A stretch of DNA of 64,000 bases, taken from assembly GCF_029868745.1 (NCBI RefSeq), contig NZ_JARWOP010000271.1, forward strand, positions 34,263 to 98,262, written 5' to 3'. This document shows positions 53,967 to 63,119 of this stretch, piece by piece (the first letter of the stretch is position 1; every line of letters begins with the position of its first letter). Below the pieces are notes generated by a model that had not been told where the DNA came from, made no database searches, and was given only the letters and a program-made list of their open reading frames with translations. Position numbers and translations under genes: made by a program. This stretch comes from Nocardia wallacei. GTDB lineage: Bacteria; Actinomycetota; Actinomycetes; Mycobacteriales; Mycobacteriaceae.

Positions 53967-55403
53967 GTGATACTCGATCCCCGTGGCCGCGGCGCCACCG
54001 CCCGCCAGCTCACCGTGGCCGGGCTCGCCGTGCTGCTCGTCTTCGCCGCGCTGCTGTACCTGCTGGCGCTGCGCTACACCGGCCGATTCACCGACAAGGT
54101 TCCGGTCGGCGCCGTGCTGACCAGTACCGGCGACGGCCTGCCCACGCGGGCCGACGTCAAGTTCCGCGGCATGGTCGTGGGCACCGTCGACGGCGTCGAG
54201 ATGGTCGCGAAAGGGGAACGGCAGCGCGCCGATATCGCGCTGAAACCCGGTGTCGCGGAGACTATTCCGGCGAACGTCACGGCGCGGGTGATCCCCAACA
54301 ACCTGTTCGGCGTCACCGCGATCGAACTGGTCGACAACGGCGCGGCGAGCGCCACGCTGCGCGCGGGGGCGGTCATCCCCGAGGACACCGGCGCCGCGAC
54401 GATCCAGCTCCAGACCACACTCAACGTGCTGCGCAACGTGCTGAACAACATTCAGCCCGAGAAGCTCGGCCGCGTGCTCGCCACGCTGTCGGCGGCGCTG
54501 GAACCCGGCGCCCGGGTACCCGGCTCGACCATCGAGCGGCTGGACGCCTGGCTCACCCAGGTGCACGAGATTCCGCAGATCGGCGGGCTGCTGGGCGATC
54601 TGGGCCAGGCCGCGACGGCGTTGAGCCAATCTGCCCCCGAACTGGTCGGCGTGCTGTCGGATTCGGTGACCACTGCCCGCACGCTCGCCGAGCGCCGCTC
54701 CGAACTCGTCGCGCTGCTGACGAACGCCGGTACCACCGTGGACTCGGTCAACACACTGTTCGCGCGCAACCCGGACGCCGGCAAGTTCCTCGTCGGCGGG
54801 CTCGACGACCTGTTCGGCGGGCTGGCCCGCGATCCGGACGCCATCCCGTTCACGGCCGCCAACCTGAACACCGCCCTGCAACGGTTGAAAACCGTATTCC
54901 GCTGGGGCCCCAGGCGGCAGATGGTGTGGGCGATGGACGCCACCTTCACACCGTTCCAGCAGTACACGGCCGAGGACTGCCCGCACTACGGCGAGCTGTA
55001 CGGCCCGCGCTGCGGCGGTCCGAGCGTGCCCGCGGTCGCTCCCCCGCCACAGTTGCCGCCGCTGATGCAGCCCCGGTGGCTCGACGCGGCGGGACCGCGG
55101 CCGACGCCCGCGGCGCCGGCGCCCGGGACGCCACCGCTGCCCGGTATCGCCGGACTGCCGGCCATTCCGGGCCTGCCCGCGCTGCCCGGCCTGCCCTCGA
55201 TCCCGGGCCTCACCGCTCCGGCCGCGAATCCCGTTCCGGCGCCGGGCATCCGGCCCGCCGCGGCGGGGCTGCGCGGCGCGGACGCCGTGGCGGCCGTGGT
55301 CGGCGGACGGCCCAACCTGGCCCAGCTGCTGCTGCTCGGCCCGGTGCTCGCGGGCGGCTCGGTAACCGTCACGACCGTCCCGGAAGGCGGTGCGACACAG
55401 TGA
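53967..55403 (+). CDS. mceA: MceA-type substrate-binding protein with Pro-rich tail
   Basis: A 478-residue protein anchored by one N-terminal membrane segment (about 15-36). The MCE domain (about 40-120, GLPTRADVKFRGMVVGTVDGV) forms part of the periplasmic tunnel for lipids. It is followed by the long helical region and the conserved CPHYGELYGPRCGG. The last 110 residues are Pro/Ala/Gly-rich with a collagen-like PGLP/PGIAGLP repeat. GTG start at 53967 after AGGAGG. Its stop overlaps mceB (GTGA). Confidence 0.93.
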   Translation: MILDPRGRGATARQLTVAGLAVLLVFAALLYLLALRYTGRFTDKVPVGAVLTSTGDGLPTRADVKFRGMVVGTVDGVEMVAKGERQRADIALKPGVAETIPANVTARVIPNNLFGVTAIELVDNGAASATLRAGAVIPEDTGAATIQLQTTLNVLRNVLNNIQPEKLGRVLATLSAALEPGARVPGSTIERLDAWLTQVHEIPQIGGLLGDLGQAATALSQSAPELVGVLSDSVTTARTLAERRSELVALLTNAGTTVDSVNTLFARNPDAGKFLVGGLDDLFGGLARDPDAIPFTAANLNTALQRLKTVFRWGPRRQMVWAMDATFTPFQQYTAEDCPHYGELYGPRCGGPSVPAVAPPPQLPPLMQPRWLDAAGPRPTPAAPAPGTPPLPGIAGLPAIPGLPALPGLPSIPGLTAPAANPVPAPGIRPAAAGLRGADAVAAVVGGRPNLAQLLLLGPVLAGGSVTVTTVPEGGATQ

Positions 55404-56422
55404 AATCCAGGCGAGCGCTGGCCGGTTTCAGCCTCTTCGCGGTGATCGCGATCGGGCTGACCTACACCATCTACTCCACCCTGCAACGCTCGGTGACCGG
55501 GGACACGCGGCGCTATTCGGCGGTGTTCTCGGACGTACTCGGGCTGCGCGTCGGCGACGACGTGCGGGCCGCGGGCGTGCGGGTCGGCCGGGTCGACAAG
55601 ATCGACTTCGCCGACGGCTACCGGGCGCGGGTGGATTTCCGCATCGAGGCCCGCCAGCACCTGACCACCACCACGAAGGCCATGGTCCGCTACCAGAACC
55701 TGATCGGGCAGCGCTACATCGCACTCGGCCCGGGCAAGGACCAGGGCGAGCCGCTGCGTCCGGACGGGGAGATCCCGATCGAGCGCACCGAACCGTCGTT
55801 CGACGTCTCGGCGCTGCTGTCGGGCTTCGAGCCGCTGTTCGACGTGCTCCAGCCGGATCAGGTGAACTCGCTGTCGGAGACGCTGGTCCAGGCGATGCAG
55901 GGCAACCAGGTGTCGCTGGCGCAGCTGATCACCCAGGCCGCCCAGCTGGCCACCACCTTCGGTCAGCGCGACCGGATCCTCGGTGACGTGGTGGGCAATC
56001 TCAGCAGCGTGATCTCGGGCCTGGCCAATCGCAGCGGCGAGCTGGAAACCCTGATCACCCAGACCCATTCGCTGATGGACGGGTTGTACTCGCAGGGCGA
56101 GGCGCTGAAGTCGTCGGTCGATCAGGTGGCCACTTCCACCGATTCGCTGGTGCGGCTGATCGCACAGGTGCAGCCCGGTGTCACGCTGGCGCAGGACCGG
56201 GCCACCACCGGCATTCAGCTGCTGCTGCTCAACGGGGCGTCGCTGGACCAGTCGGCGGTCGAGCTGCCCGATCTGCTCAACCGGGTCGCGCAGTTCTCCA
56301 GCTACGGCACCTACGGCAACGCCTACTTCTGCAGCCTGGACGTGTCGCTCTGGGGAATCCTGCTGCCTCCGGGCCTGTTCTCGCAGGTCGGCGGCAATTC
56401 GCATTCGGAGGTGTGCCGCTGA
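55400..56422 (+). CDS. mceB: MceB-type protein
   Basis: A 340-residue Mce protein with an N-terminal membrane anchor (ALAGFSLFAVIAIGLTYTIY), an MCE domain with GLRVGDDVRAAGVRVGRVDKI and MVRYQNLIGQRYIALGPG, then the helical needle region. It ends with the conserved YFCSLDVSLWGILLPPG. The GTG start at 55400 overlaps the mceA stop. The large open frame that begins at 53339 is shadow upstream of this point. Confidence 0.92.
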   Translation: MKSRRALAGFSLFAVIAIGLTYTIYSTLQRSVTGDTRRYSAVFSDVLGLRVGDDVRAAGVRVGRVDKIDFADGYRARVDFRIEARQHLTTTTKAMVRYQNLIGQRYIALGPGKDQGEPLRPDGEIPIERTEPSFDVSALLSGFEPLFDVLQPDQVNSLSETLVQAMQGNQVSLAQLITQAAQLATTFGQRDRILGDVVGNLSSVISGLANRSGELETLITQTHSLMDGLYSQGEALKSSVDQVATSTDSLVRLIAQVQPGVTLAQDRATTGIQLLLLNGASLDQSAVELPDLLNRVAQFSSYGTYGNAYFCSLDVSLWGILLPPGLFSQVGGNSHSEVCR

Positions 56423-57441
56423 TGGCGCTATCGTCTCGCCGACTCCCGGGTTTTCTGCGCAACCGCTACCTGCGGCTGGGCCTGCTCGCGTCGGGAACGG
56501 TGCTCGTACTGCTCGTCGGCTCCAGCCTGCTCACCCAGGCCCGTGTGGGCGACACCACCATCCGGGCCGAATTCGCGCAGGCGGCCGGGCTGCGGGCCGG
56601 GGCGACCGTGGACGTGTCCGGTATCGAGGTCGGCGCGGTCCGCGCGGTGCGGCTCGACGGCGCCAAGGTCGTCGCGGACCTGAAGGTGCGCCGGGATCTG
56701 CGGCTGGGTCCGGACGCGCGCGCGGCGATCAAGATCTCCACGATCCTCGGGCGGGTGCACGTCGACCTGGTGCCGGGCAACGGAAAGGGCCTACCGGACA
56801 ACCGGATCCGGCTCGACCACACCGACGTCCCGTACAACCTGGGCAAGGTCGTCCAGGACCGGGAGTACAAGCAGTCGTTCGACCGCGTCGCCCGGATCGA
56901 TCCGCAGCAGTTGCGCCGGGCTCTGGACACGATGAACGCGCAGATGGGCGACTCCCCGCAGTTGGCGGTGCAGGCGCTCGACAGCATCGGCTCGCTGGCG
57001 AAGGTCGTCAACGAGCGCCGCGACGAGGTGGACACGCTCCTGAAGGGCATGGACCAGGTCTCGCAGCTGGTGGCGGACAACCAGAACAGCGTGCTCATGC
57101 TGCTGACCCGCGGCGAGGCCATCGGCACCGCGGTACAGAAGCGCCAGGAGCTGCTGCGGCAACTGCTCGACAATGTCGCCGGACTGTCGAAGCTGTTGCA
57201 GGACATGGGTTTGCAGAACAACGGTCAGCTCGGCCCGATGATCGCCGACCTGAACACCATGTCGGAGGGGCTGACGAAGAACAAGGAAAACCTCGATCGG
57301 CTCTACGAGATCATGCCGGTGACGCTGCGGCAGTTCAACAACGTCCTGGGCAACGGCCCGTACGGCGAGGTCTACGTGCCGTGGGGCCTGTTCCCGGACA
57401 ACTGGATCTGCTTCGCGCAGGTCGTACAGGGGTGCAAATGA
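56422..57441 (+). CDS. mceC: MceC-type protein
   Basis: A 339-residue Mce protein: basic N terminus, membrane segment LGLLASGTVLVLLVGSSLL, MCE domain with GLRAGATVDVSGIEVGAVRAVRL and KISTILGRVHVDLVPGN, helical region, and the conserved ending YVPWGLFPDNWICFAQVVQGC. The ATG at 56422 shares its A with the mceB stop (TGATG) and has GGAG upstream; GTG at 56413 is less likely. It lacks the long Pro-rich tail seen in MceC of some species. Confidence 0.92.
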   Translation: MALSSRRLPGFLRNRYLRLGLLASGTVLVLLVGSSLLTQARVGDTTIRAEFAQAAGLRAGATVDVSGIEVGAVRAVRLDGAKVVADLKVRRDLRLGPDARAAIKISTILGRVHVDLVPGNGKGLPDNRIRLDHTDVPYNLGKVVQDREYKQSFDRVARIDPQQLRRALDTMNAQMGDSPQLAVQALDSIGSLAKVVNERRDEVDTLLKGMDQVSQLVADNQNSVLMLLTRGEAIGTAVQKRQELLRQLLDNVAGLSKLLQDMGLQNNGQLGPMIADLNTMSEGLTKNKENLDRLYEIMPVTLRQFNNVLGNGPYGEVYVPWGLFPDNWICFAQVVQGCK

Positions 57442-58544
57442 GGAAGTTTCGCGCGATCGCACAACTCGCCGCGCTCTGCCTGGTCGCGACGGTGGGGTCG
57501 GGATGCTCGCTGCTGCCGGGGTCGCTCGGCTCGATGTCGAACCAGTATCTCGGCGAACATCTGCGCATCAGCGCCGATTTCGAGAATGTCGCCGGCCTCT
57601 ACACCGGCAACGAGGTGGACGTGCTGGGTGTCCCGGTCGGCCAGGTCGAGTCGATCACGGCCAAGGGCAGCTACGTCCAGGTGACGATGCTGCTCGACAA
57701 GGGTGTCCGGGTGCCCGCCGATGCCGTGGCGGCGCTGGTGAATCCGCAGCTGATCACCAACCGGCACATCGAACTGGCGCCGGCCTACGACGGCGCCGGG
57801 CCCGTCATGACCGACAACACCCATATTCCGTTGCCGCGCACCAGGACTCCGGTCGAACTCGATCGGATCCTGGAGACCTTCGATCAGCTCGGCGCGACGC
57901 TGAAGGGCGACAATCAGACCGGGCCGATGGCCAGCCGGGTACTGTTCCCGCTGCTCGACGGCAACGGCGACAAACTGCGGGACACCCTCGACGCGCTGTC
58001 GGCCGCGTTCGAGACGACCTTCGCCAACAAGGACCAGATCTCCAACACCATCGTCAAACTGAACGACATCACCCAGGTCATCGCGGGTAACGACCAGACC
58101 GTCCGGGACTTCAGCGGACGGCTCACCGAACTGGTGACCCTGATGGGTGAGCAGGCGCCGGGGCTCCAGGCGGTGCTGACGCAGCTCAACGACTTCGTCA
58201 CCAACACCGCCACGGTGGTCGGCCAGAACAAGGACCAGCTGGCCGGGGCGCTGACCAGGTTCGTCGAGATCAGCAACCAGATGCGCGCCAATGCCCGCAA
58301 TCTCACCGAGATCGTCGACGTCGGTCCGCTGATGTTCCAGAACCTGGCCAATGCCACCAGCTACGAACACCAGGCGCTGCGGCTGCACGGCCTGCTCGAC
58401 AAGTCGGTGCTGGACGGCGAGGCCCTGTCGACGTTCTGTGAACGCGTCATGATGCGCCTCGACGGCTGCCGCACCGGGCGGATCGCCGATCTGGGACCGG
58501 ATTTCGGCCTCACCGCCGCCCTGCTGGGAGTGAGCGGAAAATGA
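57438..58544 (+). CDS. mceD: MceD-type protein with lipoprotein-like signal
   Basis: A 368-residue Mce protein. The MCE domain has GLYTGNEVDVLGVPVGQVESI and LVNPQLITNRHIELAPAY, typical of MceD. Instead of a plain membrane anchor the N terminus is MRKFRAIAQLAALCLVATVG followed by SGC, which looks like a type II signal peptide with Cys23 as lipid site. The next protein, MceE, also has a lipobox. ATG at 57438 overlaps the mceC stop (ATGA). Confidence 0.91.
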   Translation: MRKFRAIAQLAALCLVATVGSGCSLLPGSLGSMSNQYLGEHLRISADFENVAGLYTGNEVDVLGVPVGQVESITAKGSYVQVTMLLDKGVRVPADAVAALVNPQLITNRHIELAPAYDGAGPVMTDNTHIPLPRTRTPVELDRILETFDQLGATLKGDNQTGPMASRVLFPLLDGNGDKLRDTLDALSAAFETTFANKDQISNTIVKLNDITQVIAGNDQTVRDFSGRLTELVTLMGEQAPGLQAVLTQLNDFVTNTATVVGQNKDQLAGALTRFVEISNQMRANARNLTEIVDVGPLMFQNLANATSYEHQALRLHGLLDKSVLDGEALSTFCERVMMRLDGCRTGRIADLGPDFGLTAALLGVSGK

Positions 58545-59785
58545 TGAATGCCTCTCGCAGAACGGCTTTCACGGCGCTGTGCGCGGTGGTGACGCTCGGT
58601 ACCGCCGGCTGCGCGGTGACGGTGGAGAACCTGCCGATGCCCAAGCCGGGCATCGGCGCCCCCGGTTACACCGTGCACGCCGCCTTCCGCGACGCGCTCA
58701 ATCTGCCCGACCACGCGCACGTCCGGATCGGCGGCACCGACGTCGGCACCGTCACCAAGATCGAGACGACGAACTTCATCGCCGACGTGGAAATGCTTAT
58801 CCGACAGGATATCTCGCTGCCCGAGGGGACGACCGCCGAGCTGCGCCAGGGGACGCCGCTCGGTGACATGTTCGTGGCGATGACGCTGCCCGCCGCGCAG
58901 GAGGCCGGCCCGCCGATGCGCGACGGCGACACCATCGGCACCGACCGCACCGGCACCGCCGCCTCGGTGGAACAGCTGATGATGTCGGTGTCGATGCTGA
59001 TCAACGGCGGCGGCATCAACCAGGCCGCGCAGATCACCTCGCAGATGGACTCCATGTTCACCGGGCGCGGACCGCAGCTGTCGCATCTGCTGACCGAGAT
59101 GACCTCGGTCATCGACGCCCTCAATCAGCGGACCGGTGACATCGACGCGACCCTGCAGGGGTTGAACACGCTGGCGGGCGAATTGGCCTGGCGCAAGGCC
59201 GAATTGGGCGCCGCGGCCGACACCTTCCCGCAGCTGCTCGGCCTGGTGAACGAGAACAACCAGCGCATCGTGGATCTGACCACCAAGGTGTCGACGACCA
59301 TGGCGGCGCTGGGCGACTTCACCGACACCACCGGACCGCAGTTCCTCAGCCTGTTCGACAGCATCCAGAAACTGATGTCGGGGTTCACCGATATGGGCGA
59401 CAACCTGACCCAGGCGTTGAGCAACCTGCACGAGATGTATCCCGGCGTGATGACCAGCCTGCGCGGTCCCGGCCTGGCGATCATGGCCACCGTGTCGTAC
59501 CTGAGCGTCGGCGCGCTCACCGACCCGAAGGGCAGCCGGTGGCCGGAGATCGGCGATGTGCCCGCCTTCGTCGGCAGCCTGGCCCAGGTGTTCGAGAAGG
59601 TGTTCGGTCGCGTCATCAGCCCGCCGCGCCCGCTGCCCGCGGCCCCGGCGCCACCCGCCGTGCCGGGGGCAAGCGGCGAATTGCCGCCGGGCAGCGCGCA
59701 ATCCGGCGGACCGGAGGCGAGCGGTGGCTCCCCGCCGGACGGTGCACAACCGGAACCGGACGGCGCGGCGGGTGGTGAGCGGTGA
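58541..59785 (+). CDS. mceE: MceE-type lipoprotein (LprK-like)
   Basis: A 414-residue Mce protein with a clear lipobox (TLGTAGC, near residue 23) followed by VENLPMPKPGIGAPG, the usual MceE lead-in to the MCE domain. Then come HVRIGGTDVGTVTKI and ELRQGTPLGDMFVAMTLP. The C-terminal 70 residues are Pro/Gly/Ala-rich and probably disordered. ATG at 58541 (or 58544) overlaps the mceD stop. Confidence 0.93.
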   Translation: MMNASRRTAFTALCAVVTLGTAGCAVTVENLPMPKPGIGAPGYTVHAAFRDALNLPDHAHVRIGGTDVGTVTKIETTNFIADVEMLIRQDISLPEGTTAELRQGTPLGDMFVAMTLPAAQEAGPPMRDGDTIGTDRTGTAASVEQLMMSVSMLINGGGINQAAQITSQMDSMFTGRGPQLSHLLTEMTSVIDALNQRTGDIDATLQGLNTLAGELAWRKAELGAAADTFPQLLGLVNENNQRIVDLTTKVSTTMAALGDFTDTTGPQFLSLFDSIQKLMSGFTDMGDNLTQALSNLHEMYPGVMTSLRGPGLAIMATVSYLSVGALTDPKGSRWPEIGDVPAFVGSLAQVFEKVFGRVISPPRPLPAAPAPPAVPGASGELPPGSAQSGGPEASGGSPPDGAQPEPDGAAGGER

Positions 59786-60975
59786 ACATCCCCCTCTGGC
59801 ACTGGATCGTCGGGCGGCGCGTCGCCCTGGCCAATCTCGGACTGGTGGTCGTGCTGATCCTCGGCTGCGGCTACCTGGCGCGGTATGTGCTGCGCTTCGA
59901 CCCGGTACCGCACACCTTCCGGGTGACCGTGGAACTGCCGACCTCCGGCGGCCTGCTGCCGGGCAACGACGTGACCTTCCGCGGCACCCGGGTCGGCTCG
60001 GTGGCCGACCTGCGGGTCTCCGGTGACGGCATCGCCGCCGTCGCCGAAATCGAGGACAGCGCAAGGATTCCCGTCGGCGGCGCGGTCCATGTCGGGCGGC
60101 TGTCCGCCGCGGGCGAGCAGTACCTGGACTTCCGTCCCGACTCCGATACCGGGCCCTTCCTGTCCGAGGGCGCGATCGTGGACCGGTCCCGCACCAGCGT
60201 GCCGATTCCGGTGCAGAACGTCCTCGCCGACCTCAGCGGCTTCATCGGCGGTATGAACCCGGACCGGCTCACCGTCATCGTCGACGAACTCGACAAGGCG
60301 CTGGCGGGCGGGCCGGATCGGTTGCGCAACATGATCTCCGGCATCAGCCGGGCCATGGCGGGGCTCACCGACCTGCTGCCGCAGACCCGGCAGCTGATCG
60401 AGAATCTCGAGGTGATCGCCGAGACCACCTCGCACGCCCAGCCCGATCTGAGTACCGTCACCGCCGCGGGGAGCACGCTGTTCCAGCAGGCCACCGCGGC
60501 CGACGCGGAGGTGCGCCGCTTCCTCGATCAGGGGCCGGGCCAGCTGACCACGCTCGGCGAGGTGGTCGCGGCGAACCAGGACCCGATGACCGATCTGGTC
60601 ACCAACTTCGTCGCCATCACCAAGGCCGCGAAGTTGCGCCAGCCCGCGATCGAGGCGCTGTTCCCGTCGCTGCGCCAAGGCATCCAGGCCCTCGGCGTGC
60701 CCGCGCACGACGGCGCCTACCACACCCTGGCCGACTTCTACCCGCGCCCGACCTGCGAGTACGACACCATCCCGGTGGCGGCCTCCGAGGCGGTCACCGA
60801 CACCCGGGTCCGGCTGTACAACTACTGCGTCACCAAGGACCCGGCACTGCAGGTCCGCGGTTCGGCCAACGCGCCACGACCCGCCGTGCCCGACAACGGA
60901 TCCGGGCCACCCCCGGGAGTCACCGGCGACGAACTGTCCCGCCCGGTGCCCGACATGCCGCCCTCTGGCAACTAG
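59782..60975 (+). CDS. mceF: MceF-type protein
   Basis: A 397-residue Mce protein with a membrane anchor at about residues 14-34, an MCE domain (GGLLPGNDVTFRGTRVGSVADLRV, GRLSAAGEQYLDFRP), helical segments and the C-terminal motif DFYPRPTCEYDTIPV. A short Pro-rich tail ends the protein. The GTG start at 59782 overlaps the mceE stop (GTGA). It is the last of the six Mce proteins that form the hetero-hexameric tube. Confidence 0.93.
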   Translation: MNIPLWHWIVGRRVALANLGLVVVLILGCGYLARYVLRFDPVPHTFRVTVELPTSGGLLPGNDVTFRGTRVGSVADLRVSGDGIAAVAEIEDSARIPVGGAVHVGRLSAAGEQYLDFRPDSDTGPFLSEGAIVDRSRTSVPIPVQNVLADLSGFIGGMNPDRLTVIVDELDKALAGGPDRLRNMISGISRAMAGLTDLLPQTRQLIENLEVIAETTSHAQPDLSTVTAAGSTLFQQATAADAEVRRFLDQGPGQLTTLGEVVAANQDPMTDLVTNFVAITKAAKLRQPAIEALFPSLRQGIQALGVPAHDGAYHTLADFYPRPTCEYDTIPVAASEAVTDTRVRLYNYCVTKDPALQVRGSANAPRPAVPDNGSGPPPGVTGDELSRPVPDMPPSGN

Positions 60976-60983
60976 GAGGAACC

Positions 60984-61748
60984 ATGAGCGACAACACCGA
61001 CAACCGAACACCTTCCCCCGCAGCGGAATCCGACACGGGCACCGCGGACTCCACCGCCGCGAACCCGAGTGCCGAGACCGACTCCACGACTGCGGAATCG
61101 AATGCCGACACGGACGCGGCCACCGTGAATCCGGGGACTGAGACCGACTCCCCCACCGCGGCAACGGAATCTGGGGCAGGAACTGGGCCGCCCGCGACCG
61201 CGAGCATGTCCTCTCGCCTGCGCAGGCTCCGCCCGCCCGTTCCGGGCCGCGCCGGGCGGGCCGCCATCCGGTCCGCCGTCGCCGTGGTGCTCGGTGCCGC
61301 CGTGGCCGGGAGCATCTACTTCTATGTACAGAACGAGCACAAGCAGGACCTGCTGAGCGCGCAGGAGCAGGCCCGGCAGGCCGCCTGCGGGTACGGGCCG
61401 GTGCTGTCGACCTACGACGCGAAGAATCTGGACCACTATGTGCAGGCGGTGCTCGACGGCGCCACCGGAGATTGGCGCAAGCAGTTCGAGACCACCAGCC
61501 GCGACCTAGGTGACGTCCTGGCGAAGGGCGAGGTGGTGGCCAAGACCGACGACGTCCAGTGCGCCATCCGCAGCGCGGACGAGACCTCCGCCGAGGCGCT
61601 GGTCGTGATGGGACAGACGATCACCAGTCTCGGCACCAAGGGACAGCCGGAGAAGGGCCAGCTGTCGGTCGTCATGCGACTGGAGAAGAGCGGTGACCGC
61701 TGGCTGGTGAACAAGATCGACACTCCGTTGGCGCCGCCGCGGCCGTGA
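60984..61748 (+). CDS. Mce-associated membrane protein (Mam)
   Basis: A 254-residue protein. Residues 1-75 are acidic and rich in Thr, Ser, Ala and Asp with loose repeats such as ETDSTTAES and DTDAATVNPGTETDS. A basic patch and one membrane segment follow (about 95-115, IRSAVAVVLGAAVAGSIYFY). The C-terminal domain fits the Mam fold (NLDHYVQAVLDGATGDWRKQF, a conserved feature of the family). Mam proteins sit at the end of mce operons and stabilise the complex. AGGAGG precedes the ATG. Confidence 0.9.
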   Translation: MSDNTDNRTPSPAAESDTGTADSTAANPSAETDSTTAESNADTDAATVNPGTETDSPTAATESGAGTGPPATASMSSRLRRLRPPVPGRAGRAAIRSAVAVVLGAAVAGSIYFYVQNEHKQDLLSAQEQARQAACGYGPVLSTYDAKNLDHYVQAVLDGATGDWRKQFETTSRDLGDVLAKGEVVAKTDDVQCAIRSADETSAEALVVMGQTITSLGTKGQPEKGQLSVVMRLEKSGDRWLVNKIDTPLAPPRP

Positions 61749-61922
61749 ATGATAAATCGCCTGGTAGCTACCATGGCGTCCATGAACGTCGAGGGATGCC
61801 GCGGCATGCCGACCGCGCCGATATCCCGCGCCGCACCAGAGAGACAGGCCAGAACCGTGAGCCGAGGACAGCGCGGCACCGCGCACCACGCAGAACAGGC
61901 GACAACAAAACCGGAGGAGCGC
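61749..61922 (+). promoter_or_regulatory. Upstream region of the tandem-TetR gene with a 12-bp palindrome
   Basis: A perfect palindrome TGGTAGCTACCA lies at 61762-61773 and overlaps TACCAT, a possible -10. The ribosome site GGAGGAG is at 61913-61919. The frame is open back to 61749, so a longer protein cannot be excluded, but these codons do not look like a conserved domain. Confidence 0.5.
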
Positions 61923-63113
61923 GTGATCCGGCGGCGGCCGAAGAACCGCCGGGCGCAGATCGCGGCGACCTCGGCGGCCGCCTTCGGTTCGCTGGGCTAC
62001 CACGGCGTCAGCATGGAGGACATCGCCACCAAGCTCGGCATCTCCTCCGCCGCGCTCTATCGGCACTACCCGAGCAAGTACGCGCTGTTCCGCGAGGAAC
62101 TACTGCGGCTGGGCGCGGCCACCGTCGCGGCGGTCACGCTGCCCGAGGAGACCGCGGGCCGGCCGGCCGAGCAGCGGCTCGACCAGGTGGTCGACGCGAT
62201 CATCGCCGACACCATCGCCAACCGGCCGACGGTCGCGCTGGTCCGCTGGGAGCGGCGCTACCTCGAGGACGACGATCGCCGGACGCTCGACGACCAGTTC
62301 GCCGCCGCCCTCACCACCCTGCGGGATCTGATCGGCGAACTGCGGCCCGAACTGTCCCGACGCGATCGCCTGGTGCGCGCGGTGGCGGTGTTCAGCGTGA
62401 TCAGCAGCATCGGCGACCATCACGCCACGCTCCCGGTGAAAGCCATGACGGCCGTGCTGAATTCGGCGGCGTGGTCGCTGATCCGCGCCGACCTCCCGAC
62501 CGCGGAAGCGCCGCCGCGGCCGCCGCGCGCGGTGGAGATTCCGCAGTCGTTCAAGCACGAACTGCTGTTGAAGAAGGCCGTCGAACTGTTCCACGAGCGC
62601 GGCTACCCGAATGTCAGCGTCGAGGACATCGCGATGGCGGCCGATCTGTCGGCGGCCTCGGCGGTCTATCGCTACTACCGCAGCAAGAGCGATCTGCTGG
62701 CCGCGGCCTTCCGGCGTGCCGCCGATCGGATGTCGGGGGCGATCGGCCCGGCGGTGGCGGCCTCGCCGACGCCCGCCGAGGCGCTGTCCAAGCTGATCGA
62801 CCTGTACGTCGCCGGTTCGTTCGCCGAGCGCGAGCTGACCTTCGTGTACTACGCGGAGTTCGGTCACGTGGCGGTCGAGGAGCGGACGATGCTGCGTAAC
62901 ATCCAGCGGCTCATTGTCGCCGAGTGGGTGAAGCTGCTGGTCGAGGTGCGTCCCGAGCTGTCCGAGGCGCAGGCGCGCATCCTGGTGCAGGCGGCCTTCG
63001 GTCTCGTGGTCGACCTGGGCCGGGTCTTCGGCAACGACGCGCACATCTGCCCGCCCGACCGGGTGAGCAGCCTGATGGAAGTGATCGTGTTCGGGCGGCC
63101 GCTGTCGCAGTAG
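61923..63113 (+). CDS. Tandem-TetR regulator resembling Mce3R
   Basis: A protein of about 396 residues with two complete TetR units. The first helix-turn-helix is near residues 8-50 (AAFGSLGYHGVSMEDIATKLGISSAALYRHYPSK). The second is near 210-255 (VELFHERGYPNVSVEDIAMAADLSAASAVYRYYRSK). M. tuberculosis Mce3R, repressor of mce3, has the same rare double-TetR layout and about 406 residues. GTG at 61923 is chosen for the ideal GGAGG at five-base spacing; ATG at 61749 would be directly coupled to the Mam stop. Location at the end of the mce operon suggests control of that operon. Confidence 0.88.
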   Translation: MIRRRPKNRRAQIAATSAAAFGSLGYHGVSMEDIATKLGISSAALYRHYPSKYALFREELLRLGAATVAAVTLPEETAGRPAEQRLDQVVDAIIADTIANRPTVALVRWERRYLEDDDRRTLDDQFAAALTTLRDLIGELRPELSRRDRLVRAVAVFSVISSIGDHHATLPVKAMTAVLNSAAWSLIRADLPTAEAPPRPPRAVEIPQSFKHELLLKKAVELFHERGYPNVSVEDIAMAADLSAASAVYRYYRSKSDLLAAAFRRAADRMSGAIGPAVAASPTPAEALSKLIDLYVAGSFAERELTFVYYAEFGHVAVEERTMLRNIQRLIVAEWVKLLVEVRPELSEAQARILVQAAFGLVVDLGRVFGNDAHICPPDRVSSLMEVIVFGRPLSQ

Positions 63114-63119
63114 GCGAGA

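Noticed and set aside
53339..55399. Long plus-strand frame leading into mceB
   Set aside because: It overlaps yrbEB and mceA in another register and lacks any domain; MceB begins at 55400.
56178..57437. Plus-strand frame leading into mceD
   Set aside because: Shadow of mceB and mceC; the lipoprotein-like signal sequence at 57438 is the real start.
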